From Deltaproteobacteria bacterium (GTDB lineage Bacteria > Desulfobacterota > Desulfobulbia > Desulfobulbales > Desulfurivibrionaceae), in NCBI GenBank assembly GCA_021802645.1, contig JAJZRO010000022.1:1-33910 (forward strand): 33,910 nucleotides of DNA, in the 5' to 3' direction. The notes beneath the pieces were generated by a model that worked only from the letters and a program-made list of their open reading frames with translations, made no database searches and was not told where the DNA came from. Positions 24,601 through 33,690 of this stretch are shown piece by piece; position 1 is the stretch's first letter, and each line of letters opens with the position of its first letter. Made by a program: the position numbers and the translations under genes.

Positions 24601-26193
24601 ATGGACAGCCTCAAGGACTTTCGCGCCAAAGACATGATCGAGCAGATCACCTTGCTCGACCAGATACGGGAAGCGGGCGAGACCGCTGCGATTCCTGCCC
24701 TCTTCGATCTCTACGCCAACCCCATCGGGGATCAGGCGGTGGACGAGATGATCTATCATGCCCTTTTTGGTCTGCTGGCCGGGCAACATGCCCGCATCGA
24801 GGAGGGGTTGGCCCATGGCTCGCCGGCCGTGCAATTGCTCTGTGTCCGCCGTGCCGGCGAAGAAAAGGCCGAGGCGCTCAAGGACCCCCTGGTGGCGCTG
24901 CTCGGCAAGACCGCCAGCGTCGAACTTGCCGGGGAGATTCTCCGGGCGCTGGCCCAGTACAAGGATGCTTCCCTGATCGACACCCTGCTGCCCTTTTTGC
25001 GCCACGACGACTACACCGTGGTGGCCTGGGCCTTGCGGGCGCTGACCAATATCCACACCCCCGCGGTGCGCGACCTCCTGATCGAGCGCATCGACAACAG
25101 CGCCGAGGTGAAGGGCGCGGCCATGGGCTGCGACCTGCGTACCGCCCTGATGGTGGAAGGGGTGGCGGGGTTCACCGACAGCGCCACGGTGGATTATCTC
25201 ATCGGTCACATCCACCATGGCAATCCCTCGTTCCGCCGCGTGGTGCTTGCGGCCCTAGGCTCGATGGGGGAGGTGGCGCTGCCCGCCCTGGAGAAGACGC
25301 TGGAGGCGGGCGACAAGGATGAAAAGATCATGGCCGCCAATATTCTCGGGCTCACCGGCCACAAAAAGGCGGCGGACATTCTGGTGGCGCATCTGGAGGC
25401 CGCGACCGAACCGAACCTCCGTTTTGCCATGTATGAGGCCCTGGGGCGGATCAACTCGCTTCGCAGCATCATCGGCCTGGCGGACGGGCTTGCCGAACCG
25501 GAGGAGTTGGTTCTCATCGCAGTGGTGACCGCGCTGGACCACCTGGTCAATCCGGGGGTCATCAAGGCGGTGAACGAGGCGCTGGACAAGGGCGGCAGCC
25601 AGGCGGAGCATATCGCCAAGGCGATTGCCACCTCCCGGGCGAAAAATCTCTTTGCCGCCCTCTATGGCGACGGCACTTACCGGGCGCTGGTGATGCAGGC
25701 GATCCACTCCTCGGCCGATGCCGAAATCAAGCGGATCTTCAAGGCGCTGCTCGACAAGGTCGGCAGCGACGAAGCCAAGGCGGATGCCGCCAAACTGGAT
25801 GCCGCTGCGGCGGGGGCGCCGGCGGCGGGCAAACGGTTGCTGGCGGCCGACGACTCCAAGGCCATGCTCTTTTTCTACAAAGGGGTGGCGGCGGACCTCG
25901 GCATGGAGATGGTCACGGTCGCCGATGGCAAGCAGGCCCACGATCATCTGCAGATCGACAGCGATTTTGTGCTGGTGATCACCGACATGAACATGCCGAA
26001 CATGGACGGCATCGAGTTGACCAGGGCGATCCGCGCCAACGCGGCCCTGGCCGGGCTGCCTATCCTGATGGCCACCACCGAATCGGAAAAATCCCAGGCC
26101 GACCTGGCGCGGACCGCGGGAGTCACCGACTTCATCACCAAGCCCTTTGGCAAGGAGGATTTCAAGGCCAAGGTAACGGCAATGCTCAAGTAG
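24601..26193 (+). CDS. HEAT-repeat protein with C-terminal receiver (CheY-like) domain
   Basis: 530 residues. Residues about 1-395 are helical HEAT/PBS-type repeats; examples are VVAWALRALTNIHTPAVRDL, FRRVVLAALGSMGEVALPAL and EKIMAANILGLTGHKKAADI. A short Ala-rich linker leads to a receiver at 410-530 with the acidic pair (AADDSKAM), phosphoacceptor D462 (VITDMNMPNMDG), a threonine in MATTES and the lysine in ITKPFG. Receivers of this type are phosphorylated by CheA. HEAT repeats usually bind proteins, so the protein may be a signal output, an adaptor or a phosphate sink. It follows cheB by 103 bases and has its own promoter-like sequence. The ATG at 24601 is chosen for GGGAAG upstream; the frame is open to 24370 but overlaps cheB there. 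Confidence 0.9.
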   Translation: MDSLKDFRAKDMIEQITLLDQIREAGETAAIPALFDLYANPIGDQAVDEMIYHALFGLLAGQHARIEEGLAHGSPAVQLLCVRRAGEEKAEALKDPLVALLGKTASVELAGEILRALAQYKDASLIDTLLPFLRHDDYTVVAWALRALTNIHTPAVRDLLIERIDNSAEVKGAAMGCDLRTALMVEGVAGFTDSATVDYLIGHIHHGNPSFRRVVLAALGSMGEVALPALEKTLEAGDKDEKIMAANILGLTGHKKAADILVAHLEAATEPNLRFAMYEALGRINSLRSIIGLADGLAEPEELVLIAVVTALDHLVNPGVIKAVNEALDKGGSQAEHIAKAIATSRAKNLFAALYGDGTYRALVMQAIHSSADAEIKRIFKALLDKVGSDEAKADAAKLDAAAAGAPAAGKRLLAADDSKAMLFFYKGVAADLGMEMVTVADGKQAHDHLQIDSDFVLVITDMNMPNMDGIELTRAIRANAALAGLPILMATTESEKSQADLARTAGVTDFITKPFGKEDFKAKVTAMLK

Positions 26194-26656
26194 TGCCCAT
26201 CCGCAAACGGCCCTTTCGTCCGATCGGAGTCTCCCGCTGGTCGCTTACCTGCTGCGTTGTTCGGTCGCCGAAAAATGCTCACGTACCTTACGTACGCTCC
26301 GCTTTTTGTCTTCCTCGCGCCTTGCCCTCGAACGAAATTGCTCGTTTTCAGACGGACACTAGGTAACCGGAGGATCGAAGGCCTTTGTTACCGCAAGTCC
26401 CCCAGTCGTAAAAAGTTCACAAGGCGCCGAGCAGAAAGAAGAACACGGCCAGGCGCCTGCCGATGGTGCGCGGCGCGGCACCTGGAAAAGCGGTGGCAAG
26501 GCGCGGTCCCGGAGTGCGCACCGCCAGTTCCGTTGTCTATCCCCGCCTCCATATCCCGTCTTCCACGGCGGGTCGCCGCATGATTGCCTGTTGACCCTGC
26601 CCCGCTTCTTGCGTAGTATGTGGGGGCACAGCCATCCACCGGAGGAAAGAACGAGC
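26194..26656. other. 463-base spacer with repeat-like sequence and the fbp promoter
   Basis: No convincing gene. The left part (about 26205-26365) has imperfect self-complementarity: an AAAAATGCTCACGTA segment is answered by ACGTACGCTCCGCTTTTT, centred near 26288, with GTCCG/CGGAC further out. It looks like a dispersed intergenic repeat. On the minus strand a 34-codon frame (26521-26417) ends in a hydrophobic FFFLLGAL and could be a gene remnant. The fbp promoter is at 26591-26619. Confidence 0.45.
26591..26619 (+). promoter_or_regulatory. Sigma-70-like promoter of fbp
   Basis: TTGACC (26591-26596), a 17-base spacer and TAGTAT (26614-26619). The predicted transcript begins near 26626, giving a leader of about 30 bases before the ATG at 26657. 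Confidence 0.68.
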
Positions 26657-27691
26657 ATGACGAGGGCACCTATGAACAGACCGCTTGGGGTGACGGTAAG
26701 CCGGCATATCATCGACAGCCAGCGGCTCCATCCGGAGGCGACCGGCGAACTGTCGGGCCTTTTGAGCGAGCTTATCGTGGCGGCGAAGACCATCTCCGCC
26801 GAGGTGAACATGGCGGGCCTCGCCGATATCCTCGGCATGAGCGGCAAGACCAACATCCAGGGCGAGCACGTGCAGAAGCTCGACGAGTTCGCCAACAACA
26901 CTATCAAGCGCCGGATGGCCTGCTGCGATTACATCTGTGTCATGACCTCCGAGGAGGATGCCGATGCCATTCCGGTGGTGGAGGGGTGCGAGGGCAAGTA
27001 CACCCTGGCCTTCGACCCGCTGGACGGCTCGTCGAACATCGACGTGAACGTCAGCATCGGCACCATCTTCTCCATCCACCGCCGCCGCACCCCGGACGGC
27101 GGCCCGGGCGACGACAGTGATCTGCTGCAACCGGGGCGCAAGCAGGTGGCGGCCGGCTACATCATCTACGGCTCCAGCACCATGCTGGTCTTTTCCACCG
27201 GCGACGGGGTGCACGGTTTTACCCTGGACCCCAGCGTCGGCGAATTCTACCTCTCCCACCCCAACATCCGCATCCCCTCGCGCAGCAAGTATTTCAGCAT
27301 CAACGAGGGCAATCACGCTTACTGGGATGAGCCGGTGCGCCGTTATCTCGACCACCTCAAGGCGGTGGACAAGGCGAGTGGCCGGCCTTACAGCGCCCGG
27401 TACATCGGTTCGCTGGTGGCGGATTTCCACCGCAACCTCATTGCCGGCGGCATCTTCCTCTACCCCCGCGACCACAGGAATCCGGCCAAGCCCCACGGCA
27501 AGCTGCGCCTCTTGTACGAAGCCGCGCCGCTCGCCTTCCTGGCCGAGCAGGCCGGCGGCCGCGCCATCACCGACGACGGCCGCGCCATCCTCGACCTCGA
27601 GCCGGAGGAGTTGCACCAGCGGGTGCCGCTTGTCATCGGCAGTACGCATGACGTGGAGCTGTTCGAGGAGTTTGTGGCCGGCAAGCGGTAG
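26657..27691 (+). CDS. fbp: Fructose-1,6-bisphosphatase, class I
   Basis: 344 residues, close to the class I norm of about 335. It hydrolyses fructose 1,6-bisphosphate to fructose 6-phosphate in gluconeogenesis. The metal-binding signature FDPLDGSSNIDVNVSIGTIF is intact. Other family segments are SGKTNIQGEHVQKLDEFAN near the N-terminus, YIIYGSSTMLV, then SKYFSINEGN, RYIGSLVADFHRNL and the C-terminal KLRLLYEAAPLAFLAEQAGG. ATG 26657 has GGAGG 11 bases upstream; ATG 26672, with GAGGG upstream, is also possible. The gene is monocistronic, between its own promoter and the terminator at 27717-27768. Confidence 0.96.
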   Translation: MTRAPMNRPLGVTVSRHIIDSQRLHPEATGELSGLLSELIVAAKTISAEVNMAGLADILGMSGKTNIQGEHVQKLDEFANNTIKRRMACCDYICVMTSEEDADAIPVVEGCEGKYTLAFDPLDGSSNIDVNVSIGTIFSIHRRRTPDGGPGDDSDLLQPGRKQVAAGYIIYGSSTMLVFSTGDGVHGFTLDPSVGEFYLSHPNIRIPSRSKYFSINEGNHAYWDEPVRRYLDHLKAVDKASGRPYSARYIGSLVADFHRNLIAGGIFLYPRDHRNPAKPHGKLRLLYEAAPLAFLAEQAGGRAITDDGRAILDLEPEELHQRVPLVIGSTHDVELFEEFVAGKR

Positions 27692-27716
27692 GGGCGAACG
27701 GCAAGGCAAAGGGCAA

Positions 27717-27768
27717 AAGGCAAAAGGCAAAAAGAATGGATTGTTCCGCTCTTTTTGCCTTTTGCCTT
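27717..27768. terminator. Bidirectional terminator between convergent fbp and glnS
   Basis: A perfect 18-base inverted repeat (27717-27734 and 27751-27768) with a 16-base loop. The left arm is part of a short tandem array of GGCAAAA units. A-rich left and T-rich right arms allow termination of both fbp and glnS transcripts. Confidence 0.85.
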
Positions 27769-27769
27769 C

Positions 27770-29455
<1,686 letters not shown>

Positions 29456-29486
29456 GATGGCTCTCGATTAGGGAGAAAGATTTTTC

Positions 29487-29544
29487 GCCACGAAATCCAC
29501 GAAAGAACACTAAAATTTTTCGTGTCTTTGGTGGATTTCGTGGC
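29487..29544. repeat. Inverted repeat between gltX and glnS
   Basis: The arms 29487-29510 and 29522-29544 pair over about 23 bases (14 perfect from GCCACGAAATCCAC, then one mismatch and one bulge) around an AT-rich loop of 11 bases. No T run follows on either strand, so it is not a simple terminator. It resembles the dispersed CCACGAAA-type intergenic repeats of proteobacteria (from memory). Confidence 0.75.
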
Positions 29545-29561
29545 CATTCTGGCTGTGCGGT

Positions 29562-31040
29562 TCAGTTGAAGTATTGTGCCACGCGGCGCAGCCGTTTGAC
29601 AACCCGTTCCTTGCCGAGGTGCTCGAAGAGTTCAAACATGCTCGGCCCCTTGATCTGGCCGGTGATGAGCGCCCGGGCGGCGTTGATCGGCAAGCCCGGC
29701 TTGACACCCTTGGCCTCGGCAAACTCACGGGCCACCCGCTCCGCCTCGGCGGCGGTGAGTTCCGGCAGGGCCGCGAACTGGTCGGCCAGCTCGGGCAGCA
29801 GTTCCTTGAGTTCCGGGTGCTTGAGCACGTTCTTGGTGAGCGCCTGCTCGTCGATGGGGAAATCGTCGGCAAAGTAGGCGCGGCCCAAGGTGGCGAAGTC
29901 GGTGAGGGTGTGGAAGCGCTCGCGGATCAGCGTGAGAGTCTGGAGGAACCACGCCTTCTGCTCGCCCGCGTAGGCAGCGTCCCAGAGGCCGGCCTTCTCC
30001 AGCTCCTTCTGCACCAGCGGCGCGATCTCCTCGATGGGCAGGCTCCGCAGGTAGTGGGCATTGATATTCAAGGCCTTGGGGTCGGTGAAGAACTTGGGGT
30101 CATCCTTGCGGTAGTTGAAGATCGAGTTGGAGCGGGTGATGCCACTGAGCGAAAAGGCCTCGATGAGCTCCTCGCGGGAGAAGATCTCGCGGTCGTCGCC
30201 CGGCGACCAGCCCAGCAGTACCAGGAAGTTGGCGAGCGCCCAGGGCAAAAAGCCGTGGTCGCGGTAGAACTGCACCGCCACGATCTCGCCGTGGGAGCGC
30301 TTCGAGATCTTGGCCTTGTTGAGGTCGAGGGTCAGCGGCATGTGGGCAAAGGTCGGCAGCGTGGCGCCCAGGGCCTGGTAGATCAGGATCTGGCGCGGGG
30401 TGTTGACCAGGCCGTCCTGGCCGCGGATGACGTGGGTGATGCGGTCGCGGATGTCGTCCACCACGTTGCAGAGCAGATAGAGCGGCAGGCCGTTGGAGCG
30501 GACCACCACGAAGTCCTCGATGTCCGCATAGGCGCGCTCGACTCGGCCATAGACCGCGTCGTCAAAGCCCACCTTGCCCTCGATGCGCGGCACCTTGAAA
30601 CGGATCACCGCCGGCAAGCCCTGGGCCTCCTTGGCCGCGACCTCTTCCGGGGTGAGATTCCGGCAGGTGCCGTCGTACTTGTAGTCTTCCTTGTTGGCCT
30701 GGGCCTTTTCGCGCTTGGCGTCCAGCTCCTCCTTGGTGCAGAAGCACTTGTAGGCGTGGCCCGAGGCGAGCAGCTGGTTGGCCGCGGCCACGTGCTCGGC
30801 CGCATGTTCGGACTGGAAGTAGGGGCCCTCGTCCCAGGTGATGCCGAGCCAGTTGAGGCCGTCGATGATGCCCTGGATCGACTCCTGGGTGGAGCGCTCG
30901 GCATCGGTGTCCTCGATGCGCAGCACCAGCTTGCCGCCGTGCTTCTTGGCAAAGAGCCAGTTGTAGAGGGCGGTGCGGGCGCCGCCGATGTGCAGGTACC
31001 CCGTGGGGCTGGGTGGGAAACGGACCCTGACTTCCGACAT
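29562..31040 (-). CDS. gltX: Glutamyl-tRNA synthetase
   Basis: 492 residues. It charges tRNA-Glu with glutamate. The HIGH region is RFPPSPTGYLHIGGARTALYNW, followed by VLRIEDTDAERST, a Cys-containing insert (YKCFCTKEEL, later GTCRNL) and the KMSKS-like loop in KAKISKRSHGEI. The long helical anticodon domain fills the C-terminus. The start at 31040 is fixed by AAGGAG upstream; a longer open frame to 31133 lies in the leader and is rejected. A stem-loop (31060-31078) sits just upstream of the ribosome binding site. Confidence 0.96.
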   Translation of the reverse strand: MSEVRVRFPPSPTGYLHIGGARTALYNWLFAKKHGGKLVLRIEDTDAERSTQESIQGIIDGLNWLGITWDEGPYFQSEHAAEHVAAANQLLASGHAYKCFCTKEELDAKREKAQANKEDYKYDGTCRNLTPEEVAAKEAQGLPAVIRFKVPRIEGKVGFDDAVYGRVERAYADIEDFVVVRSNGLPLYLLCNVVDDIRDRITHVIRGQDGLVNTPRQILIYQALGATLPTFAHMPLTLDLNKAKISKRSHGEIVAVQFYRDHGFLPWALANFLVLLGWSPGDDREIFSREELIEAFSLSGITRSNSIFNYRKDDPKFFTDPKALNINAHYLRSLPIEEIAPLVQKELEKAGLWDAAYAGEQKAWFLQTLTLIRERFHTLTDFATLGRAYFADDFPIDEQALTKNVLKHPELKELLPELADQFAALPELTAAEAERVAREFAEAKGVKPGLPINAARALITGQIKGPSMFELFEHLGKERVVKRLRRVAQYFN

Positions 31041-31059
31041 ATGCGTATCTCCTTCTTTT

Positions 31060-31078
31060 CGCGGGGTTCTTCCCCGCG
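31060..31078 (-). promoter_or_regulatory. Stem-loop in the gltX leader
   Basis: A perfect hairpin with arms CGCGGGG and CCCCGCG and a 5-base loop, ending about 10 bases before AAGGAG. It has no T run. It may influence translation start or transcript stability. Confidence 0.5.
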
Positions 31079-31104
31079 CGGAACGGCATCTCAAGTAAAG
31101 CGTG

Positions 31105-31133
31105 GTTATAGCGTTTTTGCGCGGAATATTCAA
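31105..31133 (-). promoter_or_regulatory. Sigma-70-like promoter of gltX-glnS
   Basis: On the minus strand TTGAAT (31128-31133), a 17-base spacer and TATAAC (31105-31110). The predicted start near 31098 leaves a leader of about 58 bases that includes the stem-loop. Confidence 0.68.
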
Positions 31134-31203
31134 GGGTGGCGAAGGAAAAGGGGAGCAGTGGGGGAGCCCTTTCGTTTTGTGTGTGGGGAATGTTTTTCTT
31201 TTT

Positions 31204-31323
31204 AGCCTATCAATAAAAAATAGTATATTGACTTTGGTCGTCTGGTGGCGCCAAGTTTGGGTAGAATTCGCTTTGGGGGAAGCAAGCGCTTGCCGTTGAT
31301 AGGCTCTGCCTCATGTCATGAGG
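31204..31323. repeat. Nested palindromes upstream of the rhomboid gene
   Basis: A 10-base inverted repeat (AGCCTATCAA at 31204-31213, TTGATAGGCT at 31296-31305) encloses a perfect 12-base palindrome GCAAGCGCTTGC (31282-31293). A 15-base palindrome CCTCATG-T-CATGAGG follows at 31309-31323. These may be operator sites or leader RNA structure; I do not recognise the regulator. Confidence 0.6.
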
Positions 31324-31374
31324 AATCAAGGGAAGCTGTCTGCGCTATGAGGGGAAGGACAAAAGGAGGGGATG

Positions 31375-33078
31375 ATGCGTGAGATTATGGAGCAGGCAGC
31401 TTCTGCCGAACGGATCAAAGTAATCTGCCCGGGATGCGGGTACAGCAAGATGATCCCGGCCAAGGCCGTCCCGGCGGCAGGGGCCAGGGCCACCTGTCCA
31501 AATTGTGCCGTCGAGATTTTCATCGCCTCGCCGCAAGCGGTGCGGCAACCGGTTGCCCTAACACCTCCCCCTGCGCCGGCACAAGAAATCTCCCCGGCCA
31601 AGGAGGCCCAAGAAAGCGTCCTGCTCTCCGCCCCGGTGAAGTTCCAGACCTTCTCCACCTACGACAATCGCTTCAAGGGCAAGGGGATGGTGATGATCGA
31701 TGGGGATGCCATTCAGGTCACCGCTCGGCGGCGGCATCTCTTTTCCTTTGGCCGGAAAACGGAACGATATCCTCTCTCCTCCCTCCGCAACCTCACTCGC
31801 AAAGGCAAGATCATCCGCTTCGCCCTTCCTGTCGGCAAAAAGCCGTGGCAGGCCGTGCTGGTCTGTGAGGACGAAAAGACGGCGGTGGCCATGGCGGCTC
31901 GACTCCCTGCCGTCGTGGACACCAGCCTCTACACCGTGCAGCAGGCTGGTCAGGAACTGAAAGAACAGTTGGCCTCATTGCCCAGTGGGACGCCGGTTAC
32001 CTGGCTGCTGTTGGCCATGAATTTCCTGGCCTATGGCGCCATTGCCGTTGCGGCGAAGGATTGGTTGCATTTCGATGCCGCATACCTTTCGGCGGTGGGC
32101 GGCAATTTCTCGCCGCTCACCACCTCCGGCCAGTGGTGGCGGTTGCTCACCGCGGTCTTCCTCCATCTCAACATTGTCCATCTGCTTGTCAACATGTATG
32201 CCCTTTACGCCCTGGGCCACCTCGCGGAACGACTCTATGGCGCCAGAGCCTATCTGGGGACCTATCTGCTTGCCGGCATTGCTGGCTCCTGCGGCACCCT
32301 GTTGTTCTCGCCGCAGGCGGTTAGCGTCGGTGCTTCCGGCGCCATCTTCGGCCTCATGGGGGTCTTGGGCGTGTTCCTGGCCACGGATCACGAGTTTCTC
32401 AGTGCCGGGGCGCGCAAGAAGCTGTTCACCAACTTTGCTGCCTATGGCATTTATTCGCTCATGCAGGGGTTCGGCAGGGCGGGAATTGACAATGCCGCCC
32501 ATGTCGGCGGATTGCTTGCTGGCATCATCATGGCTTGGGCCATCGGTACTCCACTGCGGCTCAAGAAGGAGACAACGGCATCGTGGTTCGCCGGGCGGGT
32601 GGCCGTCGGCACCTGCGTGGTTGTGCTCTGCGCCGGCATAGTCCTGGCTGCTGCCCCCAAGCAGGGCGATGAGTACAAGATTCATGTCGCGCTGAATGAC
32701 TTGCTCAAGGAGTTGGGCGCCAAGGAGGTTGTCTTGACGCAGGAGGCAAAGAAGTTGAACGTCCGCTTGACCGAGCTGGGGCAGGATGACCACTCCGAAG
32801 AGGCCCAGGAGGCGGGCAGGGAATTGATCCGTATCTGGAGAAACACCTATGAAGGCTACCCGGAACGGGTGGCAGCCTTTCAGCCGAAAACAGAGGGGGT
32901 GAAGAGACGGCAGGAAGTTTTGCTTTCCTACCTTCGACTCAAGCAGGAGGGCGGGGAACTTATGGCCGCAGCCATTGCCCAGGATGGTGACCAACGGCTT
33001 ATTGAAGAAAGTCGCCGCAGAATGGCCGATGCGGGCAGGCTTGTCGAGGAATTAAAGAAGCCGGTGCGGTGGTATTGA
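31375..33078 (+). CDS. Rhomboid intramembrane serine protease with N-terminal zinc ribbon
   Basis: 567 residues. An N-terminal zinc ribbon (C18, C21, C41, C44) is followed by a Pro-rich linker and a compact region (about 80-180) with a PH/GRAM-like feel (FKGKGMVMIDGDAIQVTARR). The six-helix rhomboid domain starts near residue 205. Catalytic S321 lies in VGASGAIFG and H376 in NAAHVGGLLAG; HLNIVHLLVNMYALYALG is the loop and helix before them. One more hydrophobic segment (TCVVVLCAGIVLAAAP) leads to a charged helical tail of about 130 residues. It cleaves membrane-protein segments; substrates are unknown. ATG 31375 is preferred to ATG 31372 because AGGAGG lies 5 bases upstream. Confidence 0.9.
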   Translation: MREIMEQAASAERIKVICPGCGYSKMIPAKAVPAAGARATCPNCAVEIFIASPQAVRQPVALTPPPAPAQEISPAKEAQESVLLSAPVKFQTFSTYDNRFKGKGMVMIDGDAIQVTARRRHLFSFGRKTERYPLSSLRNLTRKGKIIRFALPVGKKPWQAVLVCEDEKTAVAMAARLPAVVDTSLYTVQQAGQELKEQLASLPSGTPVTWLLLAMNFLAYGAIAVAAKDWLHFDAAYLSAVGGNFSPLTTSGQWWRLLTAVFLHLNIVHLLVNMYALYALGHLAERLYGARAYLGTYLLAGIAGSCGTLLFSPQAVSVGASGAIFGLMGVLGVFLATDHEFLSAGARKKLFTNFAAYGIYSLMQGFGRAGIDNAAHVGGLLAGIIMAWAIGTPLRLKKETTASWFAGRVAVGTCVVVLCAGIVLAAAPKQGDEYKIHVALNDLLKELGAKEVVLTQEAKKLNVRLTELGQDDHSEEAQEAGRELIRIWRNTYEGYPERVAAFQPKTEGVKRRQEVLLSYLRLKQEGGELMAAAIAQDGDQRLIEESRRRMADAGRLVEELKKPVRWY

Positions 33079-33126
33079 GGTGGCGTCTGCGTAATATAAA
33101 ATTAACATGTAGTTGTGGAGTTCATC

Positions 33127-33456
33127 GTGGAGAATTGTAAAAAAATAACTATAAATATATCGTTAAGGATTATGTCAATTATCATTTCTGCAATTATAAG
33201 TTTTTGTTTTATTTTTTTATCTGCTGTTGCTTCTGGTTATTATTACGATATGTCACATAATATAACAAATCCTGTAGAGAGAGGAGATGATCTTGGTGCA
33301 GGTCTTTTTGTTGTACATTGGGCTACAGTGGCTTTCTTGTGGTCTATTCCGTTATTCTTTTTTCTCTATAAAATTATATTGAAAAAAATTATTAGAAAAT
33401 TTGGGTGGTTATGTGTTTTGTGGTGGAAGTTTTTGATTTTCTGGCCAGATTGTTAA
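33127..33456 (+). CDS. Small AT-rich integral membrane protein, unknown function
   Basis: About 109 residues, no family recognised. There are two strongly hydrophobic segments, about residues 15-37 (IMSIIISAIISFCFIFLSAV) and 60-82 (GLFVVHWATVAFLWSIPLFF). Between them is a short polar stretch (DMSHNITNPVERGDDLG), and a basic stretch (KIILKKIIRK) follows the second helix. The gene is far more AT-rich than its neighbours (two counted 60-base lines are 23-25% GC) and uses codons such as ATA and AAA that are rare around it, so recent acquisition is likely. GTG 33127 is chosen because GGAG lies 6 bases upstream; GTG 33115 is also in frame. Confidence 0.6.
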   Translation: MENCKKITINISLRIMSIIISAIISFCFIFLSAVASGYYYDMSHNITNPVERGDDLGAGLFVVHWATVAFLWSIPLFFFLYKIILKKIIRKFGWLCVLWWKFLIFWPDC

Positions 33457-33541
33457 TGGTATAATTATAAAAGATAATATAAGCGATGCTAAATAATTTC
33501 AATATACTCATAAACTCAGGGGTGTGGTTACGCAATTTCTG

Positions 33542-33550
33542 TGGTACAAT
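33542..33550 (+). promoter_or_regulatory. Extended -10 promoter for the amylase gene
   Basis: TGG-TACAAT (33542-33550) fits an extended -10 element; no good -35 box is visible. The leader to 33691 holds a hairpin at 33568-33583 (TCCCGC/GCGGGA) and a two-part stem at 33638-33672 (outer TGGAT/ATCCA, inner ACTCTC/GAGAGT). Confidence 0.4.
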
Positions 33551-33690
33551 AGAAACGTTATTTTCGTTCCCGCCACTGCGGGAGCACTCACCCTCTTCAC
33601 CGAGAAAAACGTACGGGTTCGCAACAGCGTAAACGGTTGGATTTTCCTCAACTCTCTTTGGAGAGTCATCCAGAATAAGGGGGGACCGTT

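Noticed and set aside
29487-29544. Insertion sequence end
   Set aside because: No transposase fragment or target duplication is visible around the inverted repeat.
31041-31133. Longer GluRS start at 31133
   Set aside because: It would include the promoter and stem-loop; the family's RFPPSPTG segment starts right after ATG 31040, which has AAGGAG upstream.
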